Below, one piece after another: positions 1-12,339 of a DNA stretch of 64,000 nt; the first letter of the stretch is position 1; every line of letters begins with the position of its first letter. A program made the translations under genes and the position numbers. The stretch comes from Linyphia triangularis (lineage: Eukaryota > Arthropoda > Arachnida > Araneae > Linyphiidae). The stretch covers positions 20,863,943 through 20,927,942 of the forward strand of contig OZ021727.1 of NCBI GenBank assembly GCA_963978545.1, read 5' to 3'. The notes under the pieces were generated by a model. It had not been told where the DNA came from and searched no databases. It worked only from the letters and a program-made list of their open reading frames with translations.

Positions 1-99
1 ATCGACAATTAAAACATTTTAATGATACTGTATTTACGATATACTTTAGCAATATTTTAACAAAAGTTGAGTTTTTTTAAGGATATTTCAGTTTCTAAC

Positions 100-747
100 G
101 TTTTAATTAAAACTAGGGGTGTGGAACAAAGAACAACTTTCAAATACACTACAATACTGACATGGAGGATTGGTATCATTTACAGTTATTATATTTTTAT
201 CATTCAATTAGAAAAAATTGCCAGTTTGGTGATATTTTTTTACGATAATTCTTGGATGAGTCTTTTTTTTAAGGGGGGGGGGGGGGGAGGAAGGAAGGGA
301 AGAAAAAAAAAGGAAAAAAAAAAACTCCGTCAATATTAATTTTGGCTGTATACTTTTTCTTTTAAGTGAAACTTAGGAGTGAAGAAAATACGATCATTGA
401 TGAGGTATGATCAAGGAAAGAGAACTCTGTGTTGAAGGCATTCGTTTTTCAATTTTTAAGATATTAAAGCATTTTTACTGAAATTTCGGAGGTAGGGATG
501 ATTACAGCATCATAAGGGGAATTACCACAGCGATTTTGATCAAAATCATCAGAGCCGTTTTTTAATAATTACTGAAAAACGTGATTTTTTCAATGGCAGC
601 TATCTTACGCGCATGCGCGATTTTGACGAAAACTTTAATGGTAGGTCCTTGCGCCACCACCAACTCGCACACCAAATTTGAACATCGTAGGTGAGTTTGT
701 TCGGAGCTATGCTGACCACCCACACACAGACAGGCATTTTTTCTACA
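100..747 (-). mobile_element. Family A interspersed repeat, copy 1 (near full length, reversed)
   Basis: This is an unclassified repeat seen four times in the window (here reversed; also near 48.4, 50.1 and 55.3 kb). Read on the minus strand, it has a variable CA/TG-rich segment, a block around gttcaaatttgg, a block with acggctct, and it ends near cacacccctagttt. This copy is interrupted by a run of 15 G followed by a purine-rich tract at 273-330. A short reading frame on the plus strand at about 575-690 matches the antisense frame of copies 3 and 4, but hits a stop after the KFEHRR-like segment. I see no terminal inverted repeats. The family is non-autonomous in appearance and its superfamily is unknown. 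Confidence 0.7.
273..330. repeat. Poly-G and purine-rich simple tract
   Basis: Fifteen consecutive G (273-287) run into an AGGAAGG/A-rich purine stretch inside family A copy 1. The other family A copies have T-rich or short A/T sequence here, so the tract looks like local expansion within the repeat. Confidence 0.85.
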
Positions 748-879
748 TGATACATCAATACTGCTGAACAACATCAACATAAATCTCTTTTTATACAAGC
801 ATCGCATGCCCACACATGCCCAATCATTAAGTGGGGAGGGACACCGTACCACACTTTTGATCAATTGAGAAAAAGGGTA

Positions 880-2190
880 AAAAAAAATATATAATAATTT
901 ATATTATTCTCAGTTCAACTTTTAACATTCTGAAACAACTAATGACCACTAACTAATAACTATCTAAGCCTCACTTTTTTTTTCGTGGAGGGGGGGGTCA
1001 AATGGAACAAATATTTTGAGCTTTAATTTTCATTTGAATCAAACAAGTGATAATCTTCACCTGACAATGAATTTAGCATTTCTTCGCCCTCATTCATTAA
1101 AATTTTGTATTGATATAAAAGTCATTGCTTATTGTAAACGCGATGACATTGAAGTATATTTGACGAATGGTTATGTGAGACCAATTATTTTTTATCTAGA
1201 TTTCTCCTTGTAACATATCATGCAGTTATTAACACCTTAACTTGTCCATTTAATCTAATCGATGCTAACGTCTCATAATCACCATCTTATCCATTTATTC
1301 TAACCATTTCGTCTTTATTATAATTTTTACCCTCTTTCTGCACACATAAATTTAGAATTGTAAATCAAAATTTTTAAACTTGTATAATTGCAACATTTTT
1401 GAAGAACGATTTAGTCAGCATAGAGAACCATTCCAACCATTCTAGTCCACGAGTTTCTAATAATTGTAGTTCAAGAAATCTACATGTATCGGTAGGTGTG
1501 AAACTGTAACAATATTTGCGTTTTTATTCTTGAACGCTCCATGTCCTCTGTATTTCGCCGTATATTTGTTCTCTCGTTATGAGCAGGTGGACGAACCGCA
1601 AACAATGCCATTTGCAGAATGGTTTCTGAAAAGACAAATTGAGTACGCATGCGCATGAAGAAGAAGAGAGGTTGCATAGTCGAGCTAAGAATAGCTTTCA
1701 GTGTCTTGGAATTGGTAACGACTGAGTGATTTGTTTGCTTAGATTATTATGATTGCATACTTTGTTGGATGAGATTGTTTTGCATAATTTTGAAAATTTA
1801 GAAAGGAGAGCTGATATTTTTTGAATCACTAAACTGGGAGAATTAGCGATATTTTTTTATGAAAAGATAGTTATCAAGCTTGGGATCATAAAATTCACTC
1901 CAAACAAGAGGGGGGGGGGGGGGGAAGATATTGCCCTTGCATAAATAAATCCTTATAACGAAGTGTAAAAGATGCTAATTTTAAATTGCATTCACATTCT
2001 TTTTTTAATTTTAATGTATTTAATTAATACTGATTAAATGCACACGTATCTTTCAACTATTTTGATTAGCATGATTTGACAGTGTTATTGTTTTGGTTTG
2101 CAGTATTGGACGACGTTCGTTTTCAATTTAAAATTGAGACTGATATATTTAGAAAATATTCGCATTTTTTGTTATGTACAAAAGTATTCA
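880..2190. other. No gene recognised; AT-rich with one GC-richer patch
   Basis: Mostly AT-rich sequence with a 15-G run at 1910-1924. The patch 1480-1740 is richer in GC and contains an acgcatgcgcat palindrome near 1645. A 65-codon minus-strand frame crosses it, beginning near a possible splice acceptor (ttgtcttttcag on the minus strand). I do not recognise the peptide and see no donor to pair with it, so I do not call an exon. Confidence 0.5.
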
Positions 2191-2194
2191 TTAA

Positions 2195-2767
2195 GGGGAG
2201 TTAGTACCCTTATACCGGTAATGTAAATTTGGCATATTTCATGTACTTTTTCTCAAAAAGTAATTAACATAGAAGCCTAATTTTTTTTTTCAGTGCATTT
2301 AACAGACACTTGTTATTCTACTGAAGTTAGCAATTTATTTTAAATTATTTACTTTTTTTTTAATGTATTTTCGTGAAAGTTACTCAAGTTTGTTAAATAT
2401 TACAAGGTATTTTTGTCGAAATAAGCCAAAACAAAAAGTATTTTTAAAATAACAACAAAATCTCACTTCAGTATATAGAAATAAAGAAAAGGAATATATG
2501 GTAAAAATTTTAGGAAGATGGCTTTTGCAGTATTTGAGAAAAAGGCACATGAATAATGAAAAATGTAGTTTTGGGAAAAACGCATTTTAAAGAAAACTTT
2601 ACTTACACTAATAGTTAGCAATTTTATCTTCCAAAAATTATTAAAAATATTTCTAGTTGATGTATTACTATAAATGAGATATCATTTTAAAGGGGAGGAT
2701 TTAAACTTTGATAAACAATAATAAACACAAAATCGATTATTTGTAAAGTTTAGTTTACTAACTCCCC
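2195..2767. mobile_element. TTAA-flanked MITE, piggyBac-like, 573 bp
   Basis: The element is bounded by TTAA at 2191-2194 and 2768-2771. Its ends are inverted: GGGGAGTTAGTA at the left and TACTAACTCCCC at the right. TTAA duplication is the hallmark of piggyBac-type insertion. The inside is AT-rich with no transposase frame, so it would depend on a partner element. It lies within 10 bp of family B copy 1. Assignment rests on termini and target only. Confidence 0.65.
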
Positions 2768-2775
2768 TTAAAGAA

Positions 2776-3187
2776 AGTCCTTGTAAGGATCATTCCCTAT
2801 ACTGGCTATGCTACAATCTTTTAGTCTATTGCATTTAAAAACTACTTTGTACAAAATCATGAAATTTGATGAGTAGGCATTGAAAATGATCACTTAATGA
2901 AATGATATAAATTGTTTTCATTAAATGTCTATATTTTATAAATGAAAATTAAAATAGTAAAAGACAAAACCAGATGGAGCCACTGAACATGCATTGAAGA
3001 AAGGATTTCAATTATGAAATAAAATATATTATACGTTATTTTCGAATTAAAAATTTGTCATTTTATTAAATTATAATTTTCGTGCCTACTCACACAATTT
3101 CAAGGTTTTACATAAAATAGTTTCTAAATGCACTGGGCTAGAAGATTGTAATATATCGAGTATAGGGAATGAGCCTTGCTTAGACTT
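2776..3187 (+). mobile_element. Family B foldback MITE, copy 1
   Basis: A ~410-bp element whose two arms of about 130 bp are inverted copies of each other. The left arm carries cattccctatact, then gcatttaaaaactac; the right arm carries gtttctaaatgcactggg, then agtatagggaatgag. A second copy lies at 52.8-53.2 kb in the opposite orientation, shown by the asymmetric core (agacaaaaccagatgg here; its reverse complement there). There is no coding capacity. Superfamily is undetermined because the exact target duplication is unclear. Confidence 0.75.
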
Positions 3188-3189
3188 CC

Positions 3190-4145
3190 TCTTGTAGTTA
3201 CTCATGTATACCAACCTCACAGCTAATGGTGTCACATCCTCATTTTTTTCACAATTATTTCTCCATAATTGAAAATAAATATTAAAAAAAAAAGCAAAAG
3301 TCTATTTTCGAAATCTATTCGGAAAACTCATCAAATAACTTTACAGTATAATTAATTGAAACTATACTTTAAGAAAGAATTATATATTTAATTTTGCTCG
3401 TTGTGCTTTCTTTGGAGGGTAAATTGTAGCATAACTATTTATGTTTCATTCAAGTTCTTAATAGTAAATGAAAACCTCATTTCAACATTGTTAACGCATT
3501 TCACTGTTATTTTCCATTGTTCGAATAATAAAATTCTATAATGAACATAATCCTGGTTGAAGTATAAAATTGTTTGAAACAATTCTCTGTAAAGTAAGGC
3601 TTTTTCTTATTTTCTTTCTTCTTAGTTATTCCTTTGAAGTGATTGGTCGTATATTAATATAAAGAAGTGACATTCTACTTTCCATTTTTCAACTTCTATT
3701 TGCATCAAGGGAATTAGAAATGTAATGTATGTATATTTCAGTAGAAAGAAAAGTTTGTGCGAAGGCAATTTAATAGTTTGAATTTAAATTCGAATCGTGT
3801 TTCCTTGAATCAAAATTTGCATTATTTTTAATAAATGTTACCAAAGATGCGAAGAAGTGGGATATTTTCTAACTGTTTACAGTTATGAAAAATAATTGCC
3901 TACTTGCCTATGACTTGTTGTACGTAATGGTACAACTTAAAATAAAGATTATTTTTCTTTATAAAATGTATTTTCAGTTTTTATTACTTTGAAATTGATT
4001 GTTACCTGTAACAACAATAAGAAACACAAATTAGTTATGAGTGTAATTTACTTTTTATCTTATCTTTAAAAACATCCTACAACTTGTCAAATTAGCAATT
4101 GTTAGTATTAGAAACAAAAATCACAAAACAATGTGGCTTTAGGTT
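3190..4145. other. No feature recognised
   Basis: AT-rich sequence with short A and T runs. I see no repeat shared with the rest of the window, no tRNA-like boxes and no extended reading frame. Confidence 0.5.
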
Positions 4146-4443
4146 ATTTTTAAATCCTCTTATATTAACTTCGATTTTGCGTGTTTGTATTTGGGTGGGT
4201 GGGTGGTTGGTTGTGTATGTCGATCGTGGGAAAATCTGCGGAGGCCTAATAAACTCCCTTGCCATCATCTGATCGGTCTGAAACTTGGCTGATAGATTCA
4301 ATGTCGTTGAAAATACATTCTATAAAATTTTGGGTCTTTAACTGTCACTAAAAGGTCGCCTTTACGGAATACTAAAAAACCAACTTGCCGTCATCCAATC
4401 GTGGTAAATAGCATAATATTATTAACCAAACCCTTTTTAGTTG
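4146..4443 (+). mobile_element. Family D interspersed repeat, copy 1
   Basis: An unclassified repeat recognised by the ordered blocks tatattaacttcgatttt, a G/T-rich ggtgggtgg segment, gcggaggcct, ggtctgaaacttggc, aaaaggtcgcctttacgga and cttgccgtcatcc. The same order recurs at 36.6 kb, and decayed copies lie at 6.2, 6.6, 9.2, 15.5 and 47.3 kb. The antisense strand is open here for 69 codons and shares an AKFQ..(D)..M..R..RPP pattern with other copies. Confidence 0.7.
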
Positions 4444-4464
4444 CTTAAATAATAAAGAAATCTC

Positions 4465-4784
4465 AGTAGCACAATTCTGCTATCCAATTTCGTTCAACAC
4501 TGGCCAATATTAATGTGGACCGTTGTAGACTGTCCGTTGTTACGGATTTGGTCAGTCCCGTCCAGTGCGAGGAAAATATACTGGAAGATTTGAAATGTGG
4601 ATACAGAGTTTTAAAACTGAAACATATTTTTATAAGAAAGGATGGAGAGGTCAAAAATATGTTTTATGATGGTTATGATATGTTTATTTTTTAAAAAATC
4701 GCGACTTTTGGAACGAATTGGCAGGTATTCGTCAATTGTCCAGAACCCCTATTTCCGACATTGGCCAATATCGCTGTGCTACCT
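4465..4784 (+). mobile_element. Family K repeat, copy 1
   Basis: A ~320-bp element sharing blocks with 30.4-30.9 kb (same strand) and 31.2-31.6 kb (reversed). Shared blocks include gttgttacggat, tactggaag, ccgacattggccaat and terminal tgtgctacc. The ends form a short imperfect inverted repeat (agtagcaca / tgtgctacc). A short ggccaat-containing motif recurs several times near both ends. No coding capacity; superfamily unknown. Confidence 0.65.
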
Positions 4785-5019
4785 GTGGAGTAATTAAATT
4801 GAAAATAATAGTTTAGAGTTGGGAATTGATGAGAAAATTTTTAGAAATTTATTACCACACTTTTGCATTTAGTCAAGAATATAAGTTATAAATAAGTAAA
4901 TATATTATAATTTGTTAGTTTGGAAAAATTCTCTCGTAATTGAGTCGCCTTTTGCAAAAAGGGTTAAATCTGAATGACAAGAAACATGGCGAAGCTGAAT
5001 ATTTTGATGACCCCCTATA

Positions 5020-5765
5020 CCACAAAACACGATTTCTTGTCACTATAGAGCAAAAGATGATCTTTTATTCACTATAAAACATCATTTGTCCACTCTAAAA
5101 CAAAATACGATGCCTTGTTCCCTCTAGAACAAAACACGATCTCTTGTTCACAACAGAAAAAACACGACTCTCTAAACATATACAAAACACGATCCCTTGT
5201 CCACTCTAGAAAAAAACACGATCTCATGTCCACAAAAAAAACACGACTCTCTAAACATTACACAAAATACGATCCCTTGTCCACTATACAACAAAACACG
5301 ATCCCTTGTCCACTATACAACAAAACACGATCCCTTGTCCACTAAACAACAAAACACGATCCCTTGTCCACAACAGAAAAAAACACGACTCTCTAAACAT
5401 AAAGGAAACACGATCCCTTGTCCACTATACAACAAAACACAATTCCTTGTCCACTCTAGAACAAAACACGATCCCTTGTCCACTATACAACAAAACACAA
5501 TTCCTTGTCCACTCTAGAACAAAACACGATATCTTGTCCCCAATAGAAAAAAACACTATTCTTTAAATATAAACAAAACACGATCCCTTGTCCACTTTAG
5601 AACAAAACACGACCTCTTGTCCACAACAAAAAAACACGACTATCTAAACATGAACAAAACACTATCCCTTGTCCAATATACCACATACACGATCTCTTGT
5701 CCAATCTAGAACAAAACACGATCTCTTGTCCACAACAGAAAAAAATACGAATCTCTAAACATAAA
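5020..5765. repeat. 29-bp minisatellite array
   Basis: About 25 tandem copies of a ~29-bp unit built around acaaaacacgatcccttgtc followed by cactatac or cactctag. Exact neighbouring units start 29 bp apart (for example at 5291 and 5320). Variant blocks replace the end with acgactctctaaacat. Because 29 is not a multiple of three and the unit lacks stops in the forward frames, three overlapping forward frames and one reverse frame stay open. These are composition artefacts, not genes. Confidence 0.95.
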
Positions 5766-5769
5766 TAAA

Positions 5770-6240
5770 GTACTTTCCTTCAACAGTATGACAAGTGGTA
5801 TTTAAGAAAATTACAAATATTTTTGACGACGAGAAAACATAATTTCAATAAATACATTCCAGTTTACCGAGTTTGTGCCCTTTTTCTAATACACAAATCA
5901 ATGACTCATTGTTGAATTTTGTGTTCAAAAATAATTAAGATATTTATGAGAAACAACATCTTAATTGTAGTTTCAATTTGAATATAAAAAGCGAAGTCAA
6001 TCTTTGTTTCCTTTTACTAAACAATTTAGTATTTTCCCTTTATGGCAAGTCTTCTCGCAAAAATATACGAATAAAAAAACTATAACACAGAAAAAAAATT
6101 TACTAAAAAATTCTTTACACGCATTATCAGACTTTATGAGCATTTGCAACTTGTTAACTTATTAAAACAATTTTGAGCCCATATGGGGCTACATTAGTGT
6201 TTGACCACAACAAAGAATGCATCATTTCCGTGCCATTAAC
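5770..6240. other. No feature recognised
   Basis: AT-rich unique-looking sequence between the minisatellite and decayed family D copies. No boxes or frames stand out. Confidence 0.45.
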
Positions 6241-6244
6241 TAAT

Positions 6245-6390
6245 TTTTTTTAACCAAAACTTGATCGAATGCATTGCTACCGACAACGAGTCTATTTGCT
6301 AAGTTTTATCTCGATTGGCAAGTGGGTTAATTAGCACTCCGATGATTTTGTGTGCCATTAACAAAATCGAAGGTAATACAACGGATTTAA
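6245..6390 (-). mobile_element. Family D fragment (decayed)
   Basis: The segment gacaacgagtctatttgc, then tctcgattggcaagtgggttaa, matches the reverse complement of the central part of family D. A small deletion relative to other copies shifts the antisense frame. It is one of two reversed fragments about 300 bp apart. Confidence 0.5.
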
Positions 6391-6554
6391 AAATATCAAA
6401 CTGAATTTTTTTTTTTTATCATGTGTCGTTAACCTTAACAGTATAAGATTTAAGTCATTAAAAATCACTAAAATGCATAAGATTGGATATAGCTTGATAC
6501 CTACATCTGACGTAAGGTAATAGAAATGTTTGTTAAAAGATATATTTTACTGAA

Positions 6555-6710
6555 ACCCGCCAAAACTTGATAGAAAAAATTATCATCAACAACGAGTCTA
6601 TATGTCAAGTAGTTTCAGCTGTATTGGATGACGGAAAAATGATTTAATTAGCCCTCCGAAGATCTCGCCCACTAGAAGCGAAATAAAAATTAAAATAATG
6701 AGTTTAAAAA
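6555..6710 (-). mobile_element. Family D fragment (decayed)
   Basis: The blocks aacaacgagtctatatg, ttggatgacgg and ttaattagccctccgaaga match the reverse complement of family D, most like the copy at 15.5 kb. Indels and stops are present. Confidence 0.5.
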
Positions 6711-6714
6711 GAGT

Positions 6715-9085
6715 TGATTATCTAGACAGTTTCTTGTTTCAGGCCAACTACTGTTACATCCATTGCTGTAAATGTTAACGACTTCCCGACGACATCGGAG
6801 TCCTATCCCCATTTAATAGACTGCGCGGATTAGAGATAGTCAAGGACTGCCATTTTCAATATGTCTACTCATCAAAATAATAAAGCTCACGTAATTCAAC
6901 ACATGAGAGTTAGATGCGGTTGAATATCGAAATGTAGATTTGGGTTTTATGTTTGGCAGGGTAGTTAATGGTTCATATGCTCCGTGTATGACTTAATGGC
7001 ACTTGAGCGTAGCGGTTCATACTGTAAAACAGAACAGAGGTTACATTAACCTAGTCTCTGTGGTACATTTTAATCCATTTTGTAAAATAACACAATGAGT
7101 AAGGTTACTGTTAGGTTAACAATTTTAGTACAACTTCTTGGGATACTAATATTTAGCTTTTGCATTTATTTACATGCAATAGTGCTGGGAATACAAATGT
7201 ACCAGCAGCAACCATTATGCTTGTTCTTCAGAAAATGACTTTTAAATTATGAGTTCCCGCAGATATATTCTAGTGGTATTTTACTGGTGATTTTTATTTT
7301 TATAATTAGGGGAAATAATTTCTCCTATTGTGTAACGGTAAAAAGCTCATCAAGATGTATTCTTTGGATTTCAATAACTCAAAATGCAAAATATATACTT
7401 GGTATGTTTGCATTCTCATATCTCCCTGTAATTACAAAATAAAGGCAAGACTGTTTAAATAGTTAGGTTTTTCGGTAAGTGTATTTGCTTGGAATTTGTT
7501 TGGCCGCTTTTAACACTTCAACAGCTGTATAGATTTTCATGAAACTTTCACAGAGACAGATTTCAATAGAATCAAAGCAAACCGTAAAATTCATTGTGGA
7601 ATCCCCGATTTAATTATTTTTAAAATAACACTTGAATGCAGTTCTAAAGCTTTATTATAACTGTTACCTTGAGAAAAAGTCATTGCCATCGACATGAGGC
7701 ACATCCATTTATCTCTAATTGTAACTTCTAAAATTCTCATAAGCATTTCTGCTCTGCAAGAATATGAAGCTGATTGAATTGCTCTCATACTGTGCCCCGT
7801 GTAAAGATCTTTAATAGGTTTCTCTTAGTTACCAATAAACTTTAACTAGATTAGTGCACATTTAGGAATATAATACACTAAATTCAAGTCAATTAACAAG
7901 CATATACTCCCCGAATGGTTTAGTTAAATGTTAGTAGGTGATAGCATCAGTAAGATACATTAAGTAGACGATAACATGTTAAGATATATCAGTACATCCC
8001 TCTTCATGTTAAATGAACACAGGGAGTGCAGATATTTTAGTCCAATATTATAATATATCCATTGTTGAACACAAGCAATTTAATTTAATTCCCAACTTAT
8101 TCGTGCTAATTGTATTATCTACTTGTAAAATCAACCTTAAACTACATCCAGGATTTTAAATCCAAACTGATTTAAAATCCCTAACCTGCTCATTATTAAG
8201 AAAAATATTATCTACTTCAAATTATAAAACTGTACCTTAAATTGAACTTTATAACAAAGCTTTGGTCTGCTAATAAAATATATATATTTTTTTTAAATCA
8301 GGATGCAAATACAAATTAAATAAGTCGAATAATTTACCGTTCTAGTTTAAACCTTAACACAGACTGGAGCAATTTTAAAATAAAAGTATTGTCCTGCAAA
8401 TCCACTTTCTGTGAACCAAACTTTACATCCCCGGGGATCGGATTTTTATTCACAGAAAAACTATAAGTCAACCAAAGCGCCTTAAAGAATTGGGAATCTA
8501 AGATTCAAAGGCTTTCAGAAGCGATACTGTTCACAAACTTTTCTTCAGCAACTACATATAGGATTCAAATTTCAGCAACGGACTCTTACAAACAAAATAT
8601 TTAATTTCCATCTAAAGTCTGTATAATAAAACTGTCTTTTGAAGAAAAAAAAAATATCAGTGGGAAGTTTGAATGCCTTTTTAAAATTATGTGTTGTACA
8701 GTTCTTGGATTTTAATTTTGTACTTAATTAGGATTTCAATCTATTTATATTTAAGTATATAATAAAAGTAGTTCAATGAAGAAGAGGATACATTTATTAT
8801 GCCCACTATAGTACTTGACTAAGCTGAAAGCTGGCTTAATGGACAAGGTTTTTGTAAATCTTGATACATCGGAATTCTCTGCCGTCATAATCTGAAAGGC
8901 CCTATCCAAATAAATTATTAAGCATATATTTTGACATTTCTGATTAGTCCTTGGAAAATAATCTTTTTATTTCATTGAATAGCTCAAATTCTGAAGTTAT
9001 ACAAATACATACAACAAGAAAAAATATAACCCATAAAAGCAAATGTTTAATATAAATCCTTTATCTTCATTTATTTATTTTATTT
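6715..9085. other. No gene recognised
   Basis: AT-rich sequence without a supported gene. The interval 6770-6850 is slightly GC-richer but has no clear exon. No tRNA-like boxes, long inverted repeats or tandem arrays were seen before the 9.1-kb minisatellite. Confidence 0.5.
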
Positions 9086-9087
9086 TA

Positions 9088-9185
9088 TTTTTATTAAAAC
9101 AACTTTATTATTAAAACAGCTTTATTATTGAAACAGCTTCATTATTATTTATTAAAACAGCTTTATTATTATTTATTAAAACAAT
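9088..9185. repeat. Short AT-rich minisatellite
   Basis: About five irregular copies of an aaaacagctttattatt-like unit, some with a ttattatttatt insertion. It abuts the reversed family D copy that follows. Confidence 0.75.
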
Positions 9186-9189
9186 TTTG

Positions 9190-9562
9190 GCAACAGGAAA
9201 GAATGTCAATAAAGATCTGTTAAAAGCGATTTCAGCGCGATTGGCTGACCGCAATTTGGTTTACTAGTATTCCGTAAAAGCGTCCTTTTAGTGACAGTGA
9301 AAGCGCCCAAAATTTAGTAGAATGCATTGTCGTCGACATCGAATCTATCTGCCAAGTTTCAGCCCGATTGAATAATGGCAAGGCAGTTAATTAGGCCACC
9401 TCAGATTTTCCCGGCAACTACATACACAACCCCGATTCGATTGTGTGTGCGGAATTCGATTGTGAATTCGATTGATCGGAACCAAATTCGATTGTATGTG
9501 CGGAGAGGGGGCCCCTACCCCTCTCCGCACACACAATCGAAGTTAATCTAAAGGATTTAAAA
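9190..9562 (-). mobile_element. Family D repeat, copy 3 (reversed)
   Basis: Reverse complement of family D: ggcaacaggaaagaat, then gcgtccttttagtgac, cgaatctatctgccaagttt, ggccacctcagattttccc and cgaagttaatctaaagga. The segment that is a simple G/T tract in other copies is here expanded into repeated cgattgtgtgtgcgg-like pieces and a hairpin (separate entry). The plus strand reads AKFQPD, a stop, then MARQLIRPPQIFP, aligning with the antisense frame of copy 1. Confidence 0.65.
9489..9539. repeat. GC-rich 22-bp hairpin
   Basis: Arms at 9489-9510 and 9518-9539 pair over 22 bp with one mismatch, around a 7-base loop. The arm contains gtgcggagagggg. It lies inside the reversed family D copy and stands out sharply from the AT-rich surroundings. 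Confidence 0.85.
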
Positions 9563-9844
9563 AATATGTCATTTCAAAGGACAAACGTAAAAACGTCAAA
9601 TTGAATTTGTTTGAATTTAGGATTTTCTAACATCTGACGGAAGAGTATTCCTATGCTTGAATTATAGGGAATAACTTCAAATGTATACGTCAGAATACGT
9701 CACAAATGTAGGGATATTGTAATTAATATAGGGACTATTTGTATGGGATCTTTTATTAAGTTATGAGATAGAAAGGGAAAGGATCTGAATCGTGACGAAT
9801 GGCGACTTAGGTTTTGTCAGGTAGTTTTTTTATGAGCTAAGAAT

Positions 9845-10300
9845 AAGTGGGAATAGTTCCAAATTAGTTTATTATTAAGACTAATTGAGATACCAATGGG
9901 CATCGATATAAACAACTGGATAGACTGCTCCAATGGGAATGCAAGGAAAGAAACGCATCGGTGGTTGCTGATGATGGGTGGACAATTAACCAATCACAGT
10001 TTCCTTCTATAGTTGGGTGGAAATGCGAGAAACCTTGTAAGGTGTTAGAGTAGATATTTTGTTTAACTTTATTACTAATTAAGGTCTACTATTGACACTT
10101 TTGTTGTGTACTATTCAAGATTTTATTCTCAATCCTTGGCATTCCGTATTTTTTTTTTCTTTTTTTTTTTCCACCCAACTATTTCTCAACGACTGTATTT
10201 TCCCAGCATTAAGCATTCTATCCAGTTGTTTATCTATATCGATGCTAATTGGTGGTTTAAGCTAAGAGGCTTAATAGTATTATTACATTTAACCTTGGTA
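9845..10300. mobile_element. Imperfect foldback element
   Basis: The left arm has gcatcgatataaacaactggatag and further in tagttgggtggaaa. The right arm carries their reverse complements (ttccacccaactattt, ctatccagttgtttatctatatcgatgc). Arms are imperfect, with about 60 extra bases on the left and a T-rich insertion on the right at 10150-10170. A short plus-strand open frame here is explained by the T-rich tract. Boundaries are approximate and no target duplication is evident. Confidence 0.5.
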
Positions 10301-10659
10301 CCAAGGATCAATATATCCAATATATTTTTAATTACTTCTGAATAGAACTCAATATATTAGAGTAGGTGTAATAAAAAAATATACCACAATTCTTTAAACA
10401 AATGTGTTGTTTTTAGTAAAAGCACTTCAAAGTTTAGCAATAAGAAGGAAAAGTGGAGATTATACGAAAGAAACTGCCATTTCTTCTTATTATTTATTAT
10501 TTCATTTAAGGGACTGAGAAACAAAGGGGTCTATGTAACTTTTCTTAACTTTTGAGAAGATACACACTTCTGGAATGAAGATATCACTAGCTGTTTTTAC
10601 AAATACCTATTATGAATAGATATTTGATTATTAGATATGATTATATTATTAGATATGAT

Positions 10660-10773
<114 letters not shown>

Positions 10774-10774
10774 C

Positions 10775-12335
10775 TACAGGCCCTCGTTTGTTTTAAAGTT
10801 GTCAAACAATTTTTTCTCATTAAGATCATTAACTATTTTTTATGGAGATCACTGTAGCTTTTTATTGTATAGTCATTACTTTAATAGAGGATGTATTAGT
10901 TATTTTAATTATTTGTTAACTAATTTTAAAATAACAATTTACTAAATTAGTTTAATGTATTATATTAATTTACAATTGATTAGGATGCGTTTCTATGGAG
11001 GGTTTTTTTTTTTTTTTCGAATTTTAAATTTCTCAGTTTGAATTGTTAACTATAACTACTTTTAAACTATTATTTATTATAAATGTAATGTCAGCAACCT
11101 TTAATCCATGAAACTCATAAAAAAGAATTTCAATCAAAAGATTAGCCTAATTTTGAAAAAAGTTATCTATAATAAAACGGAATGCACCTAATCTAAATAA
11201 GAGAAAAAAGTTTTATAACTCATTAAGTGATTTTCTTCGCATTTACTAAGAAATATTCAAAGCTTGGATTTAATAAAGACATCAAAGAAAAAATATTCTG
11301 TTCCATATAAGTATTTAAAAAGAATAGTAACAATCCAAAAACAATATTAAAAATACTGGTCATAATTTTAGTTTTAAAATCATATGCTGTAGTGTATGTA
11401 GGATTTTTTAACATTAATTTTCACCACGTTAATTTATATTTTAGTATAGAAATAAAAAAGAAGGATTTTTATCAACATGACGTACCTATCAATTTAACTT
11501 ACTAATGGAATATTGTAATATTAAAATGTATAAGATCAGAAATTTTACATGTGACTACATAAAAGACCTAATCTTAAAATAAAATAAAATATTTTTTATT
11601 TAAAATTTTCTTATATTTGTAAATTTAAAAAAATTTCATATCGGGATACGAAACAGTTACTAATTTAAATTCTGCTTTAAATAGTATGATTACCTTTATA
11701 AATATGAAAAAGTGTTTTTCTATAAATACATTTGTGTAGAAAATAGTTTTTGGACGAGGTGGTTTAGACCTTTTATTTATAAATTCAGTAACTAAGTTTT
11801 TACTTATTTTCAAGGTTCATGACATATATGAAACAAAAGTCTTCCTTATTTTACATAAAGTATTTTAATAAGTCTTAATAAAAAGGGCACAATATTTTCA
11901 ATTACTAGATGGCACTTTTCAACAAAATCCTACTGATTTTAATATATGCAGCTTACTTAAAAGACATTAAGTAGTCCTTCAGAGATAACTGCAGCTCCAT
12001 AAATAGAAAAAAAATACTATTTGTCTTCCTCGTGAGGAAACGAAGGGATACTAAACATTTTTTAAGAAAATCATTTCGTCCTCGAAAAGTATTCCCATAA
12101 ACAACCCAGCAGGGCCCAATATTAATTTCTCTTTTTCGGAGTTTCTCAATATTCCCAAAAAAACGTTTACGACACTTGTAATTACAACTTAATCCACTGT
12201 CAGCCAATGAAATTGCAGTCGAAGGATTTCTTCAAATAGGCAATGAAAATATAGATTAAGAATTTCAAATAAAATAATATAATGAAGAAGAAAAAAAAAA
12301 ACATACAATTTAGAGTAAGCATATACATTGTTGCT
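10775..12335. other. No feature recognised
   Basis: Very AT-rich sequence with a T run at about 11000-11017. Short minus-strand frames (62-84 codons) exist but show no recognisable motif. Confidence 0.5.
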
Positions 12336-12339
12336 TTTT

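Noticed and set aside
1480..1690. Candidate minus-strand exon with an acceptor and 65-codon frame
   Set aside because: No donor or partner exon and no recognisable peptide; composition alone is insufficient.
5020..5765. CRISPR-like array
   Set aside because: Units are directly tandem without unique spacers; it is a minisatellite in a eukaryotic context.
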